A stretch of DNA of 64,000 nt, taken from Streptomyces sp. IMTB 2501. Its GTDB lineage: Bacteria; Actinomycetota; Actinomycetes; Streptomycetales; Streptomycetaceae. This document shows, in pieces, positions 63,690 to 64,000 of the stretch. Position 1 is the first letter of the stretch. Each line of letters begins with the position of its first letter. Made by a program: the position numbers and the translations under genes. The DNA lies in NCBI RefSeq assembly GCF_001953885.1, contig NZ_MQUS01000013.1:62001-126000 (forward strand). Direction: 5' to 3'. The notes under the pieces were generated by a model. That model worked only from the letters and a program-made list of their open reading frames with translations. It made no database searches and was not told the origin of the DNA.

Positions 63690-64000
63690 GAACTCGCTAC
63701 CTCTCGCAGTCGCTCGGCCGCGCGCTCCGGCGGCACGTCGTTGATGAACACGCTCATGCCGGACTCGGAACCCGCGAGAAACTTCAGCTTGCCGGAAGTG
63801 CGGCGGATGGTGAAAAGCTCTAGGTGGAGCGCGAAGTCGTCCCTCGTCACTCCGTCGAACTCCGCCAGCGCGCCGAACGGGGCCTGGTGCCAGGCCGCGA
63901 TGTACGGCGTCGGAGACTCACCGGTGCCGAAGATCCGGTCGAAGCGCCTCAAGAGTTCCAGATAGACCTGGGGGAATTCTGTGCGCGCCGCCTCGTCGAG
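63686..64000 (-). CDS. galT: Galactose-1-phosphate uridylyltransferase, C-terminal part
   Basis: Only the last about 104 residues are inside the window; the frame is open to base 64000. The visible part (LDEAARTEFPQVYLELLRRFDRIFG, then PTPYIAAWHQAP, LHLELFTIRRTSGKLKFLAGSESGMSVFIND and PPERAAERLREV) is the GalT C-terminal domain with the HLELF and AGSESGM signatures. The active-site HPH lies outside. It is the first or an early gene of galTEK; the promoter is not in view. Confidence 0.93.
   Translation of the reverse strand, partial: LDEAARTEFPQVYLELLRRFDRIFGTGESPTPYIAAWHQAPFGALAEFDGVTRDDFALHLELFTIRRTSGKLKFLAGSESGMSVFINDVPPERAAERLREVASS

Overview
The window is very GC-rich chromosomal DNA from a Streptomyces. 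The evidence is the codon bias, the developmental leucyl tRNA with a TAA anticodon (bldA), two resuscitation-promoting-factor-like wall hydrolases, DivIC, a Mfd/GlmU/Prs/L25/Pth housekeeping block and a galTEK operon. From memory, the gene order follows the S. coelicolor SCO3080s to SCO3138 segment (pobA - bldA - ABC - cfa - ndh - ppx - divIC - eno - rpfA - rpfC - P450 - mazG - mfd - ABC - glmU - prs - rplY - pth - ppc - desaturase - tam/tamR - gal). I could not align the two. I see no insertion sequence, phage or CRISPR array.

Layout. 1-8.7 kb: two small hypothetical genes, a Bax-inhibitor-1-type membrane protein, pobA, the bldA tRNA, a MacB/FtsX-type ABC exporter and a cyclopropane-fatty-acid-synthase-like methyltransferase. 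8.8-17.2 kb: a type II NADH dehydrogenase, a small secreted peptide, the eno-divIC-DUF501-ppx group, and two Rpf/LysM wall hydrolases; the first is preceded by a clear c-di-AMP (ydaO-type) riboswitch. 17.3-26.9 kb: P450, MazG, a SurA-like lipoprotein, a DUF1906 secreted protein, a cytosolic Ser/Thr kinase with TPR tail coupled to a membrane protein, a GNAT protein, a secreted HNH nuclease lipoprotein, and an SDR gene behind a MerR-type operator with a convergent MerR gene. 27-39.9 kb: mfd, a second paralogous ABC exporter, a DHA2-type MFS exporter, a DUF485/acetate-type symporter pair, a tandem-repeat patch and a DivIVA-like coiled-coil protein.

40.2-45.8 kb is the most unusual part. Four genes, two on each strand and divergent, carry domains of polymorphic-toxin systems: a 1055-residue Imm35-like / low-complexity / deaminase-like / SUKH-4 protein, a WHH-nuclease-like / SUKH fusion, a YwqJ-type deaminase and a SUKH-3 protein. 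Toxin-like folds and immunity folds are fused or paired, none has a secretion signal I can see, and the cluster sits in core chromosome.

45.8-64 kb: an orphan histidine kinase; a TTA-containing HTH/LAGLIDADG-like gene beside tRNA-Gln; glmU, prs, rplY and pth; ppc; a fatty-acid desaturase co-transcribed with a TetR gene behind a striking 2 x 15 bp operator; the divergent tam/tamR pair with its own 15 bp tandem operator; a LuxR-type response regulator; a GNAT protein; and galT(partial)-galE-galK.

Working together: the wall hydrolases, DivIC, the coiled-coil protein and GlmU form a growth/division theme. NDH-2, enolase, PPC, tam/tamR and gal form a central-carbon/redox theme. bldA makes the single TTA gene in the window a candidate developmentally timed gene. 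Strand base composition also flips near 47.2-48.2 kb, from C-rich to G-rich on the + strand, regardless of gene direction.
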